From Oscarella lobularis (Eukaryota > Porifera > Homoscleromorpha > Homosclerophorida > Oscarellidae): a DNA stretch of 64,000 nucleotides. The stretch spans positions 434,001 to 498,000 of the forward strand of contig NC_089187.1 of assembly GCF_947507565.1 (NCBI RefSeq), given 5' to 3'. The number at the start of each line of letters is the position of its first letter. Position 1 is the stretch's first letter. The notes beneath the pieces were generated by a model. That model was not told the origin of the DNA. It searched no databases and saw only the letters and a list, made by a program, of their open reading frames with translations. The translations under genes and the position numbers were made by a program. Shown piece by piece: positions 61,590 to 64,000 of the stretch.

Positions 61590-64000
61590 GGTACTACAAC
61601 CAAGTACCCTAGTCATCCTTCTCGGCCTTTTCCACGCAACAGCGTTAGTCGGAGGACAAGTACAGTTTATCCCAGCCGACACAGAGTCAGCTTGGTGGAG
61701 AAACACCTTTCGTTTGGAAGCCGATCGTGAGTTCTTCGTCTGAAAGACTAATATAAGGCCAAACAGAATGCCCTTCAGCAACGGTATGTCCACCTCGAGA
61801 AAACCCACGCAACGGCTCCGTCGCCATAAACGGAAACGTAGCAACGTATTCGTGTAACGACGGCTACACGCTAACCGGTACGGACACTCTCTACTGTTCG
61901 TGCGGTGGATGGATCGGCGACGAGCCCCTCTGTCGAAGAGGTGAGTCTTTAGAAAAGAATAGATAACTCATGCAGAAGCCCGCCCGGCATCTCTAGACGG
62001 ATCGTGGAGCGAATGGTCACCCTATACAAATTGTACAGCATCGTGCGGTGGCGGGCGTCAAACGCGTCAGCGAACGTGCACTAATCCAACGCCTGACGTC
62101 GGCGGGAAGGACTGCGAGGGAAGCTCCGGTGAAGCCATTGAATGCAATGCACAGTCATGCCCGGGTCAGCCCTGCCCTGCACTTTCATTACCTATAAGGG
62201 GATTCTGGTAATTTCAAAGGTTGCCCGTTGACCGGAACCCTTACACTGGGACCTTTGACGGTTACAGTCTCTGACGACGAGAGGAATTTTCTTCTGTCAT
62301 GTGCTGACGGATTCAGTTTGACAGTCAATAACTCGGTTCCGTGCACCGACATCGATCTGTCAGCCACCCTCGATCTATGTCTGGAAGGTTAGATAGTAAT
62401 GTGTTTAGACGACGACAACGTATAATGAAATTTGTGGAAAGCTTGCCCTGATTTGGTGCCGCCCCTAAATGGGAGCGTTGTGATCAGTGCCGACGGCCGA
62501 TTGGCGACGTACACCTGCCAAATTGGCTTTACCCTCCTCGGCTCTTCAAGTAGATCGTGCGTCGACGGCGTGTGGACCGGCGCGGATCCCACGTGCGCTG
62601 CACAAAGTACAACCTAGAACCAGAACCTCTTCTCATGTTATTAAATCTGCTTTAGCTCTCATTACCCGCGAAGGTGCCGTCGATTTGTCCATCGCTAACA
62701 ATCAAACGGTCGAACTGCTCGGCATCGATCCGGACATAACTCTGCCGACGGGACGATTTGAAGTTCGCACGCCGGAACTTCTTGCCGTCAACTGCAGCAC
62801 GATCGTCACGTTTCGATATCGAACGACGACGAGCGACCCTTCGATTGCCGTCGGCGCTCAATTGTTCGCCTTCAATACGAACGATCCGACAGGCGACGAC
62901 GACGCCGACTTCTCGCTCGTCGCTCGCGTCGACGCCGTCGTCAACCGAACCGAAGAAGCGACGTTCGCTTGTCTGCAATTGGAGTGCGTCAACTCGACGC
63001 TTCTCCCCGCCGTCAGTCGCGTCGTTCTGTCGGTCGAGATAACGAGTGGAATTTTCGAGTTCGAGCAAGTGAAAATCAACGAAAGATCGTCTTGCTTCGG
63101 TATAGCATGCACAAACATTATCTGTTATGACTTTCGAGCTATTTGCCTTTAGTTGAGCCTGAGACTCCACTAACGGCCGACTGCGACAACACGACGTCGA
63201 GCGGCGACTGCGGCTATCGAAACACCGGCTGCGGAGTCGTCAACTGGCAAGTGAATTTGAATGCGAACGATGACGACGTCGATCCGGTTGTCGACGTTCA
63301 GTCCGAGCGCATTTCGGCGAACGACGACTGCGATTATCACGTCTGCCTTCCGTGTCTGCAACGATCCGGCTATACCGTCACGCAGGGAGCCGCCAGTTCG
63401 ATCCCACTAAAGCGAAAGCGACGTTCTTTCAGAGGATTCAGACGGGGTACGTCTAGAGGAAACCGTTTTGCTTTTGTAAGACGTTTGGGTTTTAGTTTCG
63501 AAATCTTTGTGTCTTCCTCCGTCTGCCACCGGATATTCGCTTGGGAGTATAGTGTCGTCTGCGCTCGTTCTGCATCCGAGCAATGCCTACGTTTCTTTCG
63601 ATTACGTGATGTTTGCCAAGGGGCTGCATCAGTTTTCCATCTACGTCTATTGCGACGCCTCGCCACTTCTCACCGTCGTTCACATCAGCGACGGATCGTA
63701 CTATTCGATCAGGCACTACGACGGAGCGGGCAGGAGGGGAACGCAGTGTCTCGCTCTTCGTCACTACATTACGAGGTCGTCTGCTCACGCTAGGGGTCTC
63801 TGCAAGAAATTTCGGTTAGCAGTCGAAGCCGTAGGCGTTGGAACGCACGCCTGCATCGGCAGTGTGAAATACCTGGATGCCAGCGCAGTCGGCGGCCCTT
63901 TCTGTGGTAAGAGAATTTTTTCAATTATGATCTCCTAAAAGAAATCACCTTTTTTCTTTAGGGAGGGTTGACAACCTTTAAAAAACTGCAGTTGATCTTT
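61590..64000 (+). CDS. Secreted sushi-TSP1-sushi-sushi-MAM-like protein (3' end off the right edge)
   Basis: Paralogue of the duplicated genes at 14-21 kb, on the opposite strand. The ATG at 61590 gives a signal peptide (MVLQPSTLVILLGLFHATALVGG). Exons then encode a sushi module (VCPPRENPRNGSVAI...PLCRRG, about 61768-61940), a TSP1 repeat (GSWSEWSPYTNCTASCGGG, 61979-62163), two sushi modules (CPLTGTLTLGP..., 62219-62385; CPDLVPPLNGSVVIS..., 62443-62608) and a roughly 150-residue beta-rich module (62657-63100) equivalent to the unrecognised one in copies A and B. A cysteine module (SGDCGYRNTGCGVVNW, 63153-63445) leads into a MAM-like stretch (ALVLHPSNAYVSFDYVMFAKG...HISDGSYYSIRHY, 63500-63904). 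The WAP domain of copies A and B is absent. A further acceptor at 63961 shows that it continues. Introns are GT-AG. Confidence 0.85.

Overview
This is eukaryotic, animal-type nuclear DNA. Most genes are cut by very short GT-AG introns (about 44-90 nt), and genes are packed tens to hundreds of bases apart. Secreted proteins carry sushi/CCP, thrombospondin type-1, WAP, MAM-like and collagen Gly-X-Y segments, which point to a metazoan. Compactness, tiny introns and this extracellular repertoire suggest an early-branching animal such as a homoscleromorph sponge; that placement is inference. No bacterial operons, CRISPR arrays, insertion sequences or confident tRNA/rRNA genes were seen.

Layout. 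Minus strand, left to right: a kinesin-3 of KIF28/KLP-6 type running off the left edge (to 4459), an intronless hyaluronidase (4694-5932), a small three-sushi secreted protein (6031-6795), and RNA polymerase I largest subunit POLR1A (7016-14021). Next is a tandem segmental duplication of about 4.1 kb (13661-17730 and 17917-22061). It holds two copies of a sushi/TSP1/WAP/collagen secreted gene, a decayed and an intact ABITRAM, and a decayed 5' piece of POLR1A. A poorly explained GC-rich stretch (22450-23400) follows. A giant membrane protein gene (23701-44387) has one 18.5-kb exon with cadherin-like repeats, a P-domain, Ser-Gly clusters, a transmembrane segment and a proline-rich tail. SF3B1 (44967-50718), a small plus-strand secreted coiled-coil protein (51361-51972), conventional kinesin heavy chain KIF5 (52220-56709), PSMC3IP/HOP2 (56874-58040), plus-strand citrate carrier SLC25A1 (58187-59498) and ZNF622/REI1 (59563-60581) follow. 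A plus-strand paralogue of the duplicated secreted genes starts at 61590 and runs off the right edge.

The housekeeping genes serve separate processes: Pol I transcription, splicing, axonal-type transport, meiotic recombination, 60S maturation and citrate export. The accessory content is extracellular: a hyaluronan-type hydrolase, CCP proteins, a three-member multidomain secreted family and a giant proteoglycan-like adhesion molecule. The most notable points are the AT-AC (U12-type) intron in the kinesin-3 gene, the cleanly reconstructable tandem duplication with a local island of divergence inside it, and the giant exon built from three 2.8-kb super-repeats.
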